This document shows, one piece after another, positions 42,101-51,150 of a stretch of 64,000 nt of DNA. The notes below the pieces were generated by a model. The model saw only the letters and a program-made list of their open reading frames with translations. It made no database searches and had not been told where the DNA came from. Every line of letters begins with the position of its first letter. Position 1 is the stretch's first letter. Position numbers and translations under genes: made by a program. Source of the DNA: Rhodospirillales bacterium (GTDB taxonomy: Bacteria > Pseudomonadota > Alphaproteobacteria > Micavibrionales > Micavibrionaceae); contig JACKJA010000002.1 of the NCBI GenBank assembly GCA_020638175.1, positions 620,001 to 684,000 of the forward strand. The letters run 5' to 3'.

Positions 42101-45100
42101 GGGGCCAACGGGCTGGTGATTGACGGCAATACGTTCAAAAATTCCGCTAAAGCCGCGATCTACCTTGAAGGTAACGCCGCGTCCACCGGGAATATCATGG
42201 GGAACACCTTCGAGGGGTCCGCCACGACCGGGGTGCTGACAGGCACGGTAAACAACGGTTATACGCTGAATATCACGGATAACACGTTCGGGACGGACGT
42301 TGACAAGATGCTGGTTGACGGGGCACATTTCGGAAATGTGTACAACGCTACGGTTAACTTCACCGGCAACAGCGTCTTCGCCATGGATGACGGGGTCGAA
42401 TTCACGAACATCTGGAATGACGCCACCCTGATTAACATCAGCAACAACCCGGATATCCACGGGACAAACGGCAACGGTATTGCGCTGAACGGTAAATTGT
42501 TCTCGCCGTACACAACAATGCACGCCACGATCAATATTGATGGGAACGGCTTTATCTCTGGTCTGTGGGGTATTCTGGCCGGCAGAACCGGTGGCAGCGC
42601 CGACATCAATGTTACAAATAACGATCTGATTCAGGGGCGTCAGGATGGGTTTGCCATTTATGACCTTTTGAGCGACACAGCATTCCTGAATATCGACAAC
42701 AACCAGTTCGGTGAAGAACTGGATCCGGTTGGCGACGGGATCGAAGACAACGATAACGGCATTGATATTCACAGCGTTAACTCCACCCGCGGTGTTTCGA
42801 TCACGAACAACACGATCTACGCTCTGGATGACGGGATCGAGTTTGACCGTTCGCTGGAAAACACGATTGTTTATATCGCCAACAACCCGGAAATCGTTGC
42901 GGGAGCGAACGGGATTTCTTTCTCCGGTCCTGACTTCAATCCGTCGATCATCAATTCCAATATTACGATCGTAGGGAATAACCATGGCATCCATGCGGAC
43001 GACCACGGGATATTCTTCGGCGGAACAATCAGCAACGGCAGTGTCCTGAACATTCATGACAACATTATCAGCGCCAACGAAAACAACGATGCTGTCGGTG
43101 CCGGTATCTTCTTTGACGGGACGATCAGCAATTCAACCGTCAATATTGGCGATGGTACCTCTCATTTCCAAAGCGGCGCATCCAACATCATCCGCGTGGC
43201 CGGTAATGCTGGTCCGGGCGGAACGTCTGGTCTGGATGGCATTCACTTCGATGCTGAAATTGGCGATGGTTCCGATATCAGCATTGATGGCAACCGTCTG
43301 GGCTATTTTGCCTGGAATGTTGGTGGTACGGTTTATGAGAATTTCGGCGGCGATCATCGCCTGGCCGATGATGGTATCGAATTTGCCGGTCCGATCACCG
43401 GTAATGCGGACATTTCCATCACTGACAACTTCATCCGCGCAAAAGACGACGGGATTCAGTTCTCTAATACAATCGGTGATTTTGCAAAAATCCTGATTGG
43501 GGGCTGGAATGATGAAAACAAGATCAGCGCATGGGACAATGGCATTGCCTTCTTGGGCAACATCATGGGGCAGTCCACGGTTGAAATCAGCTACAACGAT
43601 GTTGATGCCGGGAATGACGGCGTTCTGTTCGACGCGGAAACCAGCAACGGCGACGCCGTTCCTCCGTACAGCGAACAGGAAATCCTGATCAAGAAGAACA
43701 AAATCGTTGGGGGTGCAAACGGGATCAACTTTACCGAAAAAGCATCCGGTTTCCGTCATGACATCACGATCACCCAGAACAAACTGATCAAGGGTGAAAA
43801 CGGTCACGGTATCGTCCATTCAGGCAACATTGATGATGCTGAGCTCTGGATTACCGACAACGACAAGATTTACGGTCACCTCGACGGTATCCATCTGGAA
43901 GGTTACTTCTACAACAATGCCAAGATCCTGATTGATGGGAACAAGGATATCGACAGCGGCGTGGGCGACGGTATTGATGTCCATGATTATATCGCGGGCG
44001 GCGTGGATGTTGATATTACCAACAACCACGTGCATCACACCGGCGATAACGGGATTGAAGTATCCAATGTCGATGGTGTCTATATCGCGGGTAACACCGT
44101 TCATGATACGGGCGCAAACGGGATCTACGTCGATCCGTCCGATTACGTTGATATCACCGGTAACACGGTTTATGACACCGAAGATGACGGGATCAAACTG
44201 GATGACGGCCATCACGGTCAAATCTGGAGCAACACCGTTTACAACACCGGCGATGACGGGATTGATGTGAAGAACAACGATCATGTCGAAATCTGGTCGA
44301 ACAATATTGATAACACGGAAGGCACCGGGATCGAAGTATCCGACAGCTACCGTGCATTGATCAAATTCAACGATATTGATGAAACCGACGGTGACGGGAT
44401 CAACGTTCAAAACAGTGACAAGGCCCGTATTTCCAACAACGAGATCAACAAACACGACTACAGTGCCAACACCCATGGTGACGGCATCGAAGTTGGAAAC
44501 AGCCGTGAAGTCGAAATCGACTACAACACAGTTGATGATGCGTTTGACAACGGGATTTATGTCTGGAATTCCGACAAGGCCGATATTCATCACAACACGA
44601 TCGAAGATGTGAAAGAAAACGGGATTTACCTGTCGAATTCTGACTATTCCGATATCGAACACAACACGATCGACCGCGTTGGACAACACGGTATCAAGGT
44701 TAATCCGTCGGATTACGTTGATGTGGCTTACAACACGATTCACAATGTTGGCTGGGACGGTATCAACGTCGATAGCGGCCATCATGCTGACATCTGGGGC
44801 AACCACATCGGTAATGTTGGTCGTGACGGGATTGATGTTGATGGAAACTACCGCGTTGAAATCTGGGATAACTATATCCACAACACCGGTGACAACGGGA
44901 TCGAAGTGTCCGACAGCGATCATGCCGAGATCAAGAAAAACGACATTACCGGTGCCGGTAAGGATGGCATCAATGTCGAAAACAGCGATCATGTTTTGAT
45001 TGGCTGGAATGATATCTTCGCCAGCCTGGGCCATCACTATGGTGTAATGGGGGCTGAACGCGACGGTATCCATGTCGAAAACGGCAGCGATCTTCTGGTC

Positions 45101-47869
45101 ATCGGAAACGATATCACGGCAGCTCTGGGACACCATGGTTCGAATGGTAAGCTGGGCGCGGGCCGTCACGGGATCTACGTCGAAGGCGGCAAAGATATCG
45201 CTATCAAGTACAACGACGTTCTGGGCGACAGCCACGGTTATGGCTACTTCAAGAAAACTATCGGCTCTGTCGGGGAAGACGGTATCCATGTAACGGGCGC
45301 CGAAGATATCCTGATTAAAGGCAACGAAATCAGCCGTGCCGGCGATGACGGCATCCAGGTTGTTATCGGCGGTCATGACGATCATAATGATGATGTGAAG
45401 TTCCGCGGTCTTTCGATCCAGACACTGGGTAATTATGATGATACCAACCGGATCATCATCGTAGACAATAATGTGGAACATTCAGGCGATGACGGCATTG
45501 TCGTCAACACGGCTGAAGAAAAACATTATAAAGATGAGAAATTCGGTGGGCCGTCGATCCAGCTCTTTGGTGGACCGATCCAAAACAACAATCAGGATAA
45601 CAGCCAAAAACTGTACATCAAGATTGCTGACAACAACGTGACCAAGTCCGGCGATGACGGGATCGAAGTGAACCTGAAAACCTCCGGGACCAGCGGTGAA
45701 TCCATGCCGCCTGTTTTTGCCCTGAAAGGCTTTGGTGGCGGTTTCGGCGGTGGCTTTGACCAGCCTGACAACCACATTGAAATTTTGAACAACCATGTCA
45801 GCTTCTCTGGTGACAACGGTATTCTGGTCAAAATTGCACCGAAAGATGGCGAACATCAGGGCGATGGCTTTGGTGGCGGTCCGCAACAATTCCTGAGCCT
45901 GAACAGCTTTGACAACGAAGGCGGCTCTGAAGGTGGTCTGTATAACCTCATCAAGATTGACGGTAACTATGTTTCCTTCTCTGGCGATGATGGCATTCAG
46001 GTTGACGTGAAGAGCAAAAATGCCGGCGGCAACGAAGGCTATCCTTACCCGGAAACCAAAACTCTTGGCTTCGGCTTTGAGGGACCGGGCTTCGGGAACG
46101 ATAACGGCGCTAAAAACACCATTATCATCTCTGACAACCATGTTGCGTTCTCCGGCGATGACGGCGTTGATGTTGATGTCGAAAGCAAAGGTGGAAACAC
46201 GGCGAACACCATCAAAATCCTGGGGAACAAAATAGCATTCTCCGGCGATGACGGGATTGACGTCGATGTGAAAACCAAGGGCGGTCAGCAACAACAACAG
46301 ATTCCGAATGACTTTAATGTCCGGACTCTGGGCTTTGAAGGACCGGGCTTTGGCGGCGGCAACAATCAAACAACCAACACCATCTTTATTGCAGGAAATA
46401 AAGTTGCATTCTCCGGTGATGACGGCATTGATGTAAACGTTGAGAACAAGGGTGGCCAAGGCGGCAAAGGCGGCTATGGCGGTCCGGTTGTGTTCAATAC
46501 GCTGGACTTCGGTGGCGGCTCCAACGGGGGCAGCGTAAACAACTTCATCACCATTATGGGGAATGATGTTGTGTTCTCTCGTGATGACGGGATCGTCGTT
46601 AAAGTCGACAATCCGGAATCCCAAGGGAAATTTGGTGGCCCGGTTCTGTCTCTCTACGGTCCGCAGCCTTATGGCGGCTTTGGCGGAAACCATAATTTCA
46701 TCTCGATCATTGGTAACGATGTGAAAAAATCAGGTGATGATGGTATTCAGGTCGAAGCAGACAAGAAAACAGCCGTAGACTTGATGGTTGGCTTTAACCA
46801 CGTCCAAGACAGCAGTGACAACGGCATCTTGCTGATTGCCAACGAAGGTGGTCACTTTGGTCGTTACGGTCGCGGCGGTCCGGAAGAAAAGGTTTCACTG
46901 GCCTTGGTCAGCGAAGAGTATAACTACGGCTGTGGCGATGATTGTGGCGAGTATGAAGGGATCTTCAACTCTTACATCTTCGGGAACACGGTCGAAAATT
47001 CCGGATCGAACGGTTTATACGTCAAAGGTTACGGCCATGAAAACGTTGTTCTGAAAGGCAACACCTTTATCGATAACCCGACCGGCGCCCGGTTCGAAAG
47101 CGGCAAGATTGATCTGTCTGATCTGGAACGCCCGAACAGCTTCATCGTGAACCCGGACTATGTTCTGCCGGAAGGCTATGACTACGTCACCGGCATGCAG
47201 TTCGATCTGGCCAAATCATACAAACCGGACAGCCTGACCATCGTGGGTGAAACGCTGGGGGCAACGCTCTTTAGCGGCTTCATCACCCGTCCGGTGGGAA
47301 CGGCCTACTATGTCCGGTTTGAGGACGGTGCGATCCTTGACTGCTTCGGTCAGCCGATTGTGATCGATGGCATGCAGGTCAGTTGGGATGGCTTCGTACC
47401 GGCCGACAATCTGGATGGCGACGGCCACATTCCGGCCGGTGTACTGGCGGCGATTGAAAACCGTCTCTGGGACGCTGATGATCCTTTGAAAAATGGCCGT
47501 GGTCAGATTTTCGTAGGAACGCCGGCGAACGTTATTCCGGATATTGAAGAAGAAGATATCCTGAAGAGCTTTGATCCGTTCAACATTGCTGCCAATCAGG
47601 TCAGCGTAGCGCTTGTGGGTGGTCTGCCGATCATCCCGGGTAACGAAGCGGCCTTCCTGGCTGGCATTGCTCCGGCTGCGGGCGGCGAAGGTGAACCGAC
47701 GGCGGAAGAGCTGGCGGGTATCGCTCCGGCTGCTGGTGAAGGCGTAAATGAAACGTGCTGGGGTGATGCTATAGCCAATGCCGGGGCTGGCGGGGTTGTG
47801 AACTACAACTTCGGGACCGGTATGGATGAAATCCTGAACGATGCTTCGGCTTGCCAGTCGACCTTCTAG
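39119..47869 (+). CDS. Giant TpsA exoprotein with right-handed beta-helix
   Basis: The 2916-residue secreted protein begins with an extended signal peptide (SKRLKKLLSTSALVAAG, cleavage near AAQAQ at 45). A TPS/haemagglutination domain follows over about residues 60-350, with LNANGTVIVIDNNGVFFG and NVGSIITSTGDM. A long beta-helix covers most of the rest, with NosD/PbH1-like turns of about 22-24 residues (NGIYVD, DGIKLDD, DGIDVKNND) around 1640-2000 and longer SGDDGI repeats around 2120-2560. The tail has two cysteines, C2880 and C2912, that could form a disulfide loop, as in HMW1-type surface-retained proteins. It is probably an adhesin or surface filament. It has no visible toxin domain. Confidence 0.9.
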   Translation: MTAQISKEQKDQSVRVTSKRLKKLLSTSALVAAGMMTMGPAAQAQDHAWVLDQVAGSFDTDISIPDVTNITQNTSRAIGRGDLDIGAHQTVNIHQQNSGSIFAAIDNEADPAYLLGQLNANGTVIVIDNNGVFFGKDATINVGSIITSTGDMMNPGAFMAGSDPVFSNFGEGSIINEGTINVAEAGLAAFVSPLVSNRGVINARLGKVAFAAGETVTVDLYGDGLMEVAVDGELADALLQNSGEINAEGGVVTMTVSAAKDIVDNVINMEGVVDVSSVEVKGGKIILSGGNKGTVSVAGKMDASGTEGGEISVNGQNVDIADTAEINADGTLGDIRLIGQDSISFHGAASAMGGFIEVSGNHVIVDGTFKVGQDGEVLVDPVDLCVFGVGGACGSMSAVDFIASIRPVLIGGGTFTTTNAAGAGDGDVIIVGDLSSGGFDTVSRGTWNVIANDDVIIGDDGSNATGFGTQTANLVVGGAGLNLNLTSLAGAGAISPYYVWFENGSTVNTGGGDVSIRANDFYIGAGASLDAGAGTVSFARSTRGTIGLGAGAGDMMISQAAIDRIVAGALVVGDANAATSKTTEINVADIDTTGSIAGLVQLNALNNASVDEHNNNTYGADVEFDAGTNVFHSLEANAADDVVFRTNVSVTTTGGDMKFVADADANVGLGDTNQIEFVDGVGGATIDSAGNILFAGSDYADNFATTMIDANNGTGTVTFTRTSEGDVSVGDNNGGFHISQAELDNITAGTLAVGLAGGGTDNNLFVSNVDATAFGTTIFNTEIPAGPYDLTFMGTNSFGTLSANAEDDIIFAAGASVETNGNATFNADSDNGGAGDFIMNAGSSIDSNGNNILVHTGEFSGQNATYGVFLDTGADIDAEGGNIKFNNNDVFYSADADSVNTTGTGTIEINQYNGGSLQNAIDAISNTGSGQNTIYALGGTYNENLTINQHQLKLDGYFGATLNGTISVDEYNFNLDPFVVDAGGADYAVTATGVGANGLVIDGNTFKNSAKAAIYLEGNAASTGNIMGNTFEGSATTGVLTGTVNNGYTLNITDNTFGTDVDKMLVDGAHFGNVYNATVNFTGNSVFAMDDGVEFTNIWNDATLINISNNPDIHGTNGNGIALNGKLFSPYTTMHATINIDGNGFISGLWGILAGRTGGSADINVTNNDLIQGRQDGFAIYDLLSDTAFLNIDNNQFGEELDPVGDGIEDNDNGIDIHSVNSTRGVSITNNTIYALDDGIEFDRSLENTIVYIANNPEIVAGANGISFSGPDFNPSIINSNITIVGNNHGIHADDHGIFFGGTISNGSVLNIHDNIISANENNDAVGAGIFFDGTISNSTVNIGDGTSHFQSGASNIIRVAGNAGPGGTSGLDGIHFDAEIGDGSDISIDGNRLGYFAWNVGGTVYENFGGDHRLADDGIEFAGPITGNADISITDNFIRAKDDGIQFSNTIGDFAKILIGGWNDENKISAWDNGIAFLGNIMGQSTVEISYNDVDAGNDGVLFDAETSNGDAVPPYSEQEILIKKNKIVGGANGINFTEKASGFRHDITITQNKLIKGENGHGIVHSGNIDDAELWITDNDKIYGHLDGIHLEGYFYNNAKILIDGNKDIDSGVGDGIDVHDYIAGGVDVDITNNHVHHTGDNGIEVSNVDGVYIAGNTVHDTGANGIYVDPSDYVDITGNTVYDTEDDGIKLDDGHHGQIWSNTVYNTGDDGIDVKNNDHVEIWSNNIDNTEGTGIEVSDSYRALIKFNDIDETDGDGINVQNSDKARISNNEINKHDYSANTHGDGIEVGNSREVEIDYNTVDDAFDNGIYVWNSDKADIHHNTIEDVKENGIYLSNSDYSDIEHNTIDRVGQHGIKVNPSDYVDVAYNTIHNVGWDGINVDSGHHADIWGNHIGNVGRDGIDVDGNYRVEIWDNYIHNTGDNGIEVSDSDHAEIKKNDITGAGKDGINVENSDHVLIGWNDIFASLGHHYGVMGAERDGIHVENGSDLLVIGNDITAALGHHGSNGKLGAGRHGIYVEGGKDIAIKYNDVLGDSHGYGYFKKTIGSVGEDGIHVTGAEDILIKGNEISRAGDDGIQVVIGGHDDHNDDVKFRGLSIQTLGNYDDTNRIIIVDNNVEHSGDDGIVVNTAEEKHYKDEKFGGPSIQLFGGPIQNNNQDNSQKLYIKIADNNVTKSGDDGIEVNLKTSGTSGESMPPVFALKGFGGGFGGGFDQPDNHIEILNNHVSFSGDNGILVKIAPKDGEHQGDGFGGGPQQFLSLNSFDNEGGSEGGLYNLIKIDGNYVSFSGDDGIQVDVKSKNAGGNEGYPYPETKTLGFGFEGPGFGNDNGAKNTIIISDNHVAFSGDDGVDVDVESKGGNTANTIKILGNKIAFSGDDGIDVDVKTKGGQQQQQIPNDFNVRTLGFEGPGFGGGNNQTTNTIFIAGNKVAFSGDDGIDVNVENKGGQGGKGGYGGPVVFNTLDFGGGSNGGSVNNFITIMGNDVVFSRDDGIVVKVDNPESQGKFGGPVLSLYGPQPYGGFGGNHNFISIIGNDVKKSGDDGIQVEADKKTAVDLMVGFNHVQDSSDNGILLIANEGGHFGRYGRGGPEEKVSLALVSEEYNYGCGDDCGEYEGIFNSYIFGNTVENSGSNGLYVKGYGHENVVLKGNTFIDNPTGARFESGKIDLSDLERPNSFIVNPDYVLPEGYDYVTGMQFDLAKSYKPDSLTIVGETLGATLFSGFITRPVGTAYYVRFEDGAILDCFGQPIVIDGMQVSWDGFVPADNLDGDGHIPAGVLAAIENRLWDADDPLKNGRGQIFVGTPANVIPDIEEEDILKSFDPFNIAANQVSVALVGGLPIIPGNEAAFLAGIAPAAGGEGEPTAEELAGIAPAAGEGVNETCWGDAIANAGAGGVVNYNFGTGMDEILNDASACQSTF
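45478..46760 (+). repeat. Degenerate SGDDGI repeat block inside tpsA
   Basis: At least nine imperfect units, each with a core such as AFSGDDGIDVDV or KSGDDGIQVEA, recur about every 55-70 residues, separated by variable Gly-rich linkers (FGGGFGGGFDQ, GFEGPGFGN). At the DNA level TTCTC(T/C)GG(C/T)GATGA recurs. Units differ in linker length, which suggests growth by unequal recombination followed by divergence. Confidence 0.8.
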
Positions 47870-47896
47870 GAATTTGAATATATCTGAATTGATGAA

Positions 47897-47927
47897 CAAG
47901 CCCCTGATTTCAGGGGCTTGTTTTTTT
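47897..47927 (+). terminator. Terminator of tpsA
   Basis: CAAGCCCCTG and CAGGGGCTTG form a perfect 10-base-pair stem with a 4-base loop, followed by seven Ts. Confidence 0.9.
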
Positions 47928-48026
47928 ATCAGGGTTAAAGGCCGCACAGCTTTTTTGGTCATATTCATGTAAAATTCTTGCGATGAGGGGGGGATTTTGT
48001 AAGGATATCCCCGGCGGGAATAAAAG

Positions 48027-48587
48027 GTGTCTGGAAAAACAAGAATAACGGGGCCAGCAATGCCACAGGAAAAATCGTTTATCAGAGCGCTACGCTATCG
48101 TGCCGCTGGCGTTGGTCTGGCCATTACAGGTTTGTTCATAGCCCTGAGTATGAATACCTCACAAGAGGATGACTTGCATCTGAACAATCTGGTAAGCCGG
48201 TTGTCGGTGAGCAGATCAGCTGATTGCGCCGTCCGAGAACAAAACGCGCTGAAGGCGTCTGCCCGGCTGTCACAGCTTGATATTCGTAAAGCCGCCTTGG
48301 ATGTTTTGTCGTCATCTTCTCCATCTGTCTGGGCGGATGCTGAACGGGCTTTGTCTAATGGTTTTGGTCTGTGTGCAGGTTCCAAAACGGCTTTGGATAA
48401 GGAAAATGGTGTTTTGTTCATAAGCAAAGACATCGCCGATAATGCAGCCGCTTTAACCGTGCCGTTGGAAGTCGGGCTGGCCTGGGCGGCGGCGCAGAAG
48501 GAATCGTTCGGCCCGGATCATGTTATGGCGGGCAGCTATAGCGAAAAAGAATGGGCGACCAGAAAAACAATCCTCCGCTATCAATAA
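48027..48587 (+). CDS. Hypothetical membrane-anchored protein
   Basis: The frame encodes up to 186 residues; ATG 48060 (MPQEKSFIRAL) is as likely a start as GTG 48027. One hydrophobic segment (GVGLAITGLFIALSM) follows a basic stretch, then a soluble part of about 140 residues with two cysteines (SADCAVRE and FGLCAGS) that could pair in the periplasm. No family is recognised. It lies between the tpsA terminator and secE. Confidence 0.6.
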   Translation: MSGKTRITGPAMPQEKSFIRALRYRAAGVGLAITGLFIALSMNTSQEDDLHLNNLVSRLSVSRSADCAVREQNALKASARLSQLDIRKAALDVLSSSSPSVWADAERALSNGFGLCAGSKTALDKENGVLFISKDIADNAAALTVPLEVGLAWAAAQKESFGPDHVMAGSYSEKEWATRKTILRYQ

Positions 48588-48771
48588 AGGCAGGATCATC
48601 GCCGCGTTTGTAAAAACAGCCATATCTTAAAATTTTTTTACTGGCCTTTGCCGGAATTTGCCTATATAAAAACCTCATTCCCTGACAATTTGGTTTGTTG
48701 TTGCCCGGCGGACACCGCCAAGACACGAACCTGTGGTCAAAGACAAAAAACAAGGCTAAAGGAAAAAGACA

Positions 48772-48963
48772 ATGATAAGTCCCGTAGAATATGTCCGTCA
48801 GGTCAAATCCGAGATGAAAAAGATTACCTGGCCGACACGCCATGAAACAACCGTCAGCACGATTGCCGTGTTCATTATGGTTGTGTTGGCTTCACTGTTT
48901 TTGTTTATGGCCGATCAGGTTCTGTCGTTTCTGGTCAAGCTGGTGCTGGGGCTGGGCGCGTAA
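48772..48963 (+). CDS. secE: Preprotein translocase subunit SecE
   Basis: The 63-residue protein has the short bacterial form: VRQVKSEMKKITWPTRHETT followed by one membrane segment. SecE clamps SecY in the membrane channel. It is followed after 47 bases by nusG, the universal order. In many relatives tuf and tRNA-Trp lie directly upstream; here they are some 20 kb away on the other strand. Confidence 0.95.
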   Translation: MISPVEYVRQVKSEMKKITWPTRHETTVSTIAVFIMVVLASLFLFMADQVLSFLVKLVLGLGA

Positions 48964-49010
48964 GGTTTATTGGTAAAGACGAAATTTCAAATATAAAGAG
49001 AGTAAGTAAG

Positions 49011-49541
49011 ATGGCAAAACGTTGGTATGTCCTGCATGTTTATTCCGGCTTTGAAAACAAGGTTGCTGAAGCCATTCAGGAAAAAGCCCGCAAACAGGGT
49101 ATGGAAGACAAGGTCGAAGAAATTCTGGTGCCGACCGAGGAAGTCATGGAAGTGAAACGCGGCCAGCGTGTACAGGCCGAACGGAAATTCTTCCCCGGCT
49201 ACGTTCTGGCGAAACTGGACCTCAGCGATGATGTCTGGCACATGATTAAAGATACCCCGAAGGTAACGGGCTTTCTGGGTGCGGGCAACAAGCCTTCGCC
49301 GGTCAGCGAGAAAGAAGCCGAGCGCTTGATGAACCAGATTCAAGAAGGGATCGAACGTCCCCGGCCGAGCGTTATCTTTGATATCGGCGAAGAAGTTAAG
49401 GTTTGCGATGGGCCGTTTGCATCCTTTAACGGGATGGTCGAGGAAATCGACGAGGAAAAAGGCAAGCTCAAAGTATCCGTTTCGATCTTTGGCCGGGCAA
49501 CGCCGGTCGAGCTGGAATACTCTCAGGTCGAAAAAATCTAG
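49011..49541 (+). CDS. nusG: Transcription termination/antitermination factor NusG
   Basis: The 176-residue protein has the NGN domain (KRWYVLHVYSGFENKVAEAI, PGYVLAKLDL, GFLGAGNKPSPVS) and the KOW domain (GEEVKVCDGPFASFNGMVEEID). It binds RNA polymerase and links it to Rho and to the ribosome. It follows secE and ends at its own terminator, so rplK is likely to have a separate promoter. Confidence 0.97.
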   Translation: MAKRWYVLHVYSGFENKVAEAIQEKARKQGMEDKVEEILVPTEEVMEVKRGQRVQAERKFFPGYVLAKLDLSDDVWHMIKDTPKVTGFLGAGNKPSPVSEKEAERLMNQIQEGIERPRPSVIFDIGEEVKVCDGPFASFNGMVEEIDEEKGKLKVSVSIFGRATPVELEYSQVEKI

Positions 49542-49566
49542 ATACGAGCGCGATGCTCTTGATACA

Positions 49567-49603
49567 GGCCGCCGTCAGCTTTGTTGTCGGCGGTCTTTTT
49601 TTT
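49567..49603 (+). terminator. Terminator of nusG
   Basis: GGCCGCCG and CGGCGGTC form an 8-base stem over a 13-base loop, followed by eight Ts. Confidence 0.8.
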
Positions 49604-49766
49604 ATGGCTTGTGCCATCGAAATCATCAAAAAAGCTTGCCATTTATCCGGCGATCCTGTAATTGTGCCAGCGTTCCTTATAGGAATAAAAGAGACGTGGG
49701 AGGTTTTCCGGTAAAACGCCATTATCGGCGCTGCCATCCGGAACCGGACCACGACCCACTAACCGC

Positions 49767-49897
49767 CGTCATCCCCGCGGCGTTTCGTTAAGAAACGCTT
49801 GGACGGCGGGGATCCAGAAAAAGCGCGAAGCTTCGCTTCGCACATAATGGATCCCGTTCGTGCGGATTTTGCTTCGCAAAATGCCAACGGGATGACG
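49767..49897. repeat. Palindromic interspersed element (MITE-like) between nusG and rplK
   Basis: The 131-base block is bounded by CGTCATCCC and GGGATGACG. Inside are GGATCCAG and TGGATCC, and nested palindromes such as GCGAAGCTTCGCTTCGC and TTTTGCTTCGCAAAA. GTCATCCC...GGGGATCCAG is the hallmark of short palindromic repeats widespread in alphaproteobacteria. It ends 19 bases before the rplK ATG, so it is part of the rplK leader or promoter. Confidence 0.75.
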
Positions 49898-49915
49898 CAT
49901 TATTAGGAGGCTATA

Positions 49916-50344
49916 ATGGCTAAAAAAGTAACAGGTAAGATCAATCTTACCATCATGGGGGGCGCTGCCAACCCATCCCCGCCCGTTGGTCCGGCTTTGG
50001 GTCAACACGGTGTGAATATCATGGATTTCTGTAAGGCATTTAACGCCAAGACAGAAGACCAAAAAGGCATTCCGATCCCGGTTATTATCTCTGTCTATGA
50101 AGATCGCTCGTTCGACTTCATCACCAAAACCCCGCCGGCAAGCTACTTCCTCAAGCAGCTGATTAAACAAAAAAGCGGTGGCAAGACACCTGGTCATGAG
50201 ACGATCGCGACGATCCGTTTCAGCCAGCTGGAAGGTATCGCCAAGGAAAAAATGCAGGATCTCAATGCCAATGACATTGAAGCCGCGAAGAAGATTATCG
50301 CTGGTTCTGCACGTTCCATGGGCATCGAAGTGGTGGAGGACTAA
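49916..50344 (+). CDS. rplK: 50S ribosomal protein L11
   Basis: The 142-residue protein has the L11 N-terminal proline-rich segment (NPSPPVGPALGQHGVNIMDF) and C-terminal RNA-binding domain (IRFSQLEGIAKEKMQDLNA and GSARSMGIEVV). It forms the GTPase-associated centre with 23S rRNA. The ribosome site is AGGAGG. Three bases separate it from rplA. Confidence 0.98.
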   Translation: MAKKVTGKINLTIMGGAANPSPPVGPALGQHGVNIMDFCKAFNAKTEDQKGIPIPVIISVYEDRSFDFITKTPPASYFLKQLIKQKSGGKTPGHETIATIRFSQLEGIAKEKMQDLNANDIEAAKKIIAGSARSMGIEVVED

Positions 50345-50347
50345 GAG

Positions 50348-51052
50348 ATGACACAAGCTAAAAAAATGAAAGCCGCCAATGACATGGTCGATCGCGAAAA
50401 ACTCTACACCGTAGAGGAAGCGATCAAAATCCTGAAGGAATGTGGTAAGGCACGGAAACTCAAGCAAACGGTCGAAGTGGCTGTAAACTTGAACATCGAC
50501 CCGCGTCACGCTGACCAGATGGTCCGCGGTATGTATGAACTGCCGAATGGCACGGGGGCAACCGTGCGTGTGGCTGTTTTTGCCAAGGACGATAAAGCGG
50601 CGGAAGCCAAGGCAGCCGGGGCTGATATCGTCGGTGCCGAAGACCTGATGGAAAAAATCCAGAAGGGCGAGATTGACTTTGATCGCTGCATTGCCACGCC
50701 GGATATGATGCCGCTGGTAGGCCGTCTGGGTAAAATCCTTGGTCCGAAAGGTCTGATGCCGAACCCGAAACTGGGTACGGTAACGCCGGATGTCAAAAAG
50801 GCTGTTGAATCCGCCAAGGGCGGCGCGATCGAATACCGTGCCGAAAAGGCCGGGATCGTTCATGCCGGTGTTGGTAAACTGGAATTTGGCGAAAAAGAAC
50901 TGATCGAAAACGTCAAAGCCTTTATCAAGGAAATCCAGCGGGTTCGTCCGTCGGGCGCCAAAGGGACTTACATGAGAAAAGTCACTTTGACTTCTACGAT
51001 GGGGCCGGGTATCAAGATTGATATTGCTGCGGCAATGGATCAAGCTGCGTAA
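50348..51052 (+). CDS. rplA: 50S ribosomal protein L1
   Basis: The 234-residue protein is full-length L1: VEVAVNLNIDPRHADQMVRG, LPNGTGATVRVAVFA, PDMMPLVGRLGKILGPKGLM and TLTSTMGPGIKID. It builds the L1 stalk and in many bacteria represses its own operon by binding the mRNA. It is directly followed by a perfect terminator, separating it from the inserted permease gene and rplJ. Confidence 0.98.
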   Translation: MTQAKKMKAANDMVDREKLYTVEEAIKILKECGKARKLKQTVEVAVNLNIDPRHADQMVRGMYELPNGTGATVRVAVFAKDDKAAEAKAAGADIVGAEDLMEKIQKGEIDFDRCIATPDMMPLVGRLGKILGPKGLMPNPKLGTVTPDVKKAVESAKGGAIEYRAEKAGIVHAGVGKLEFGEKELIENVKAFIKEIQRVRPSGAKGTYMRKVTLTSTMGPGIKIDIAAAMDQAA

Positions 51053-51086
51053 GCGCTGACCTTTACTTAAAAACACTTTTTCAAAA

Positions 51087-51121
51087 CAGGCTCCCATAGT
51101 ACCATGGGGGCCTGTTTTTTT
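51087..51121 (+). terminator. Terminator of the rplKA unit
   Basis: CAGGCTCCCAT (51087-51097) and ATGGGGGCCTG (51104-51114) pair over 11 positions with a 6-base loop, followed by seven Ts. Confidence 0.9.
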
Positions 51122-51150
51122 GTGCGTTGGTGCGGGGAGAAAAAACAAAA

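Noticed and set aside
41657..46693. Several long open frames (400-550 residues) antisense to tpsA
   Set aside because: They arise from the Asp/Gly/Ile-rich repeats of tpsA; the products are low-complexity Val/Asp/Ile strings and no start signals are present.
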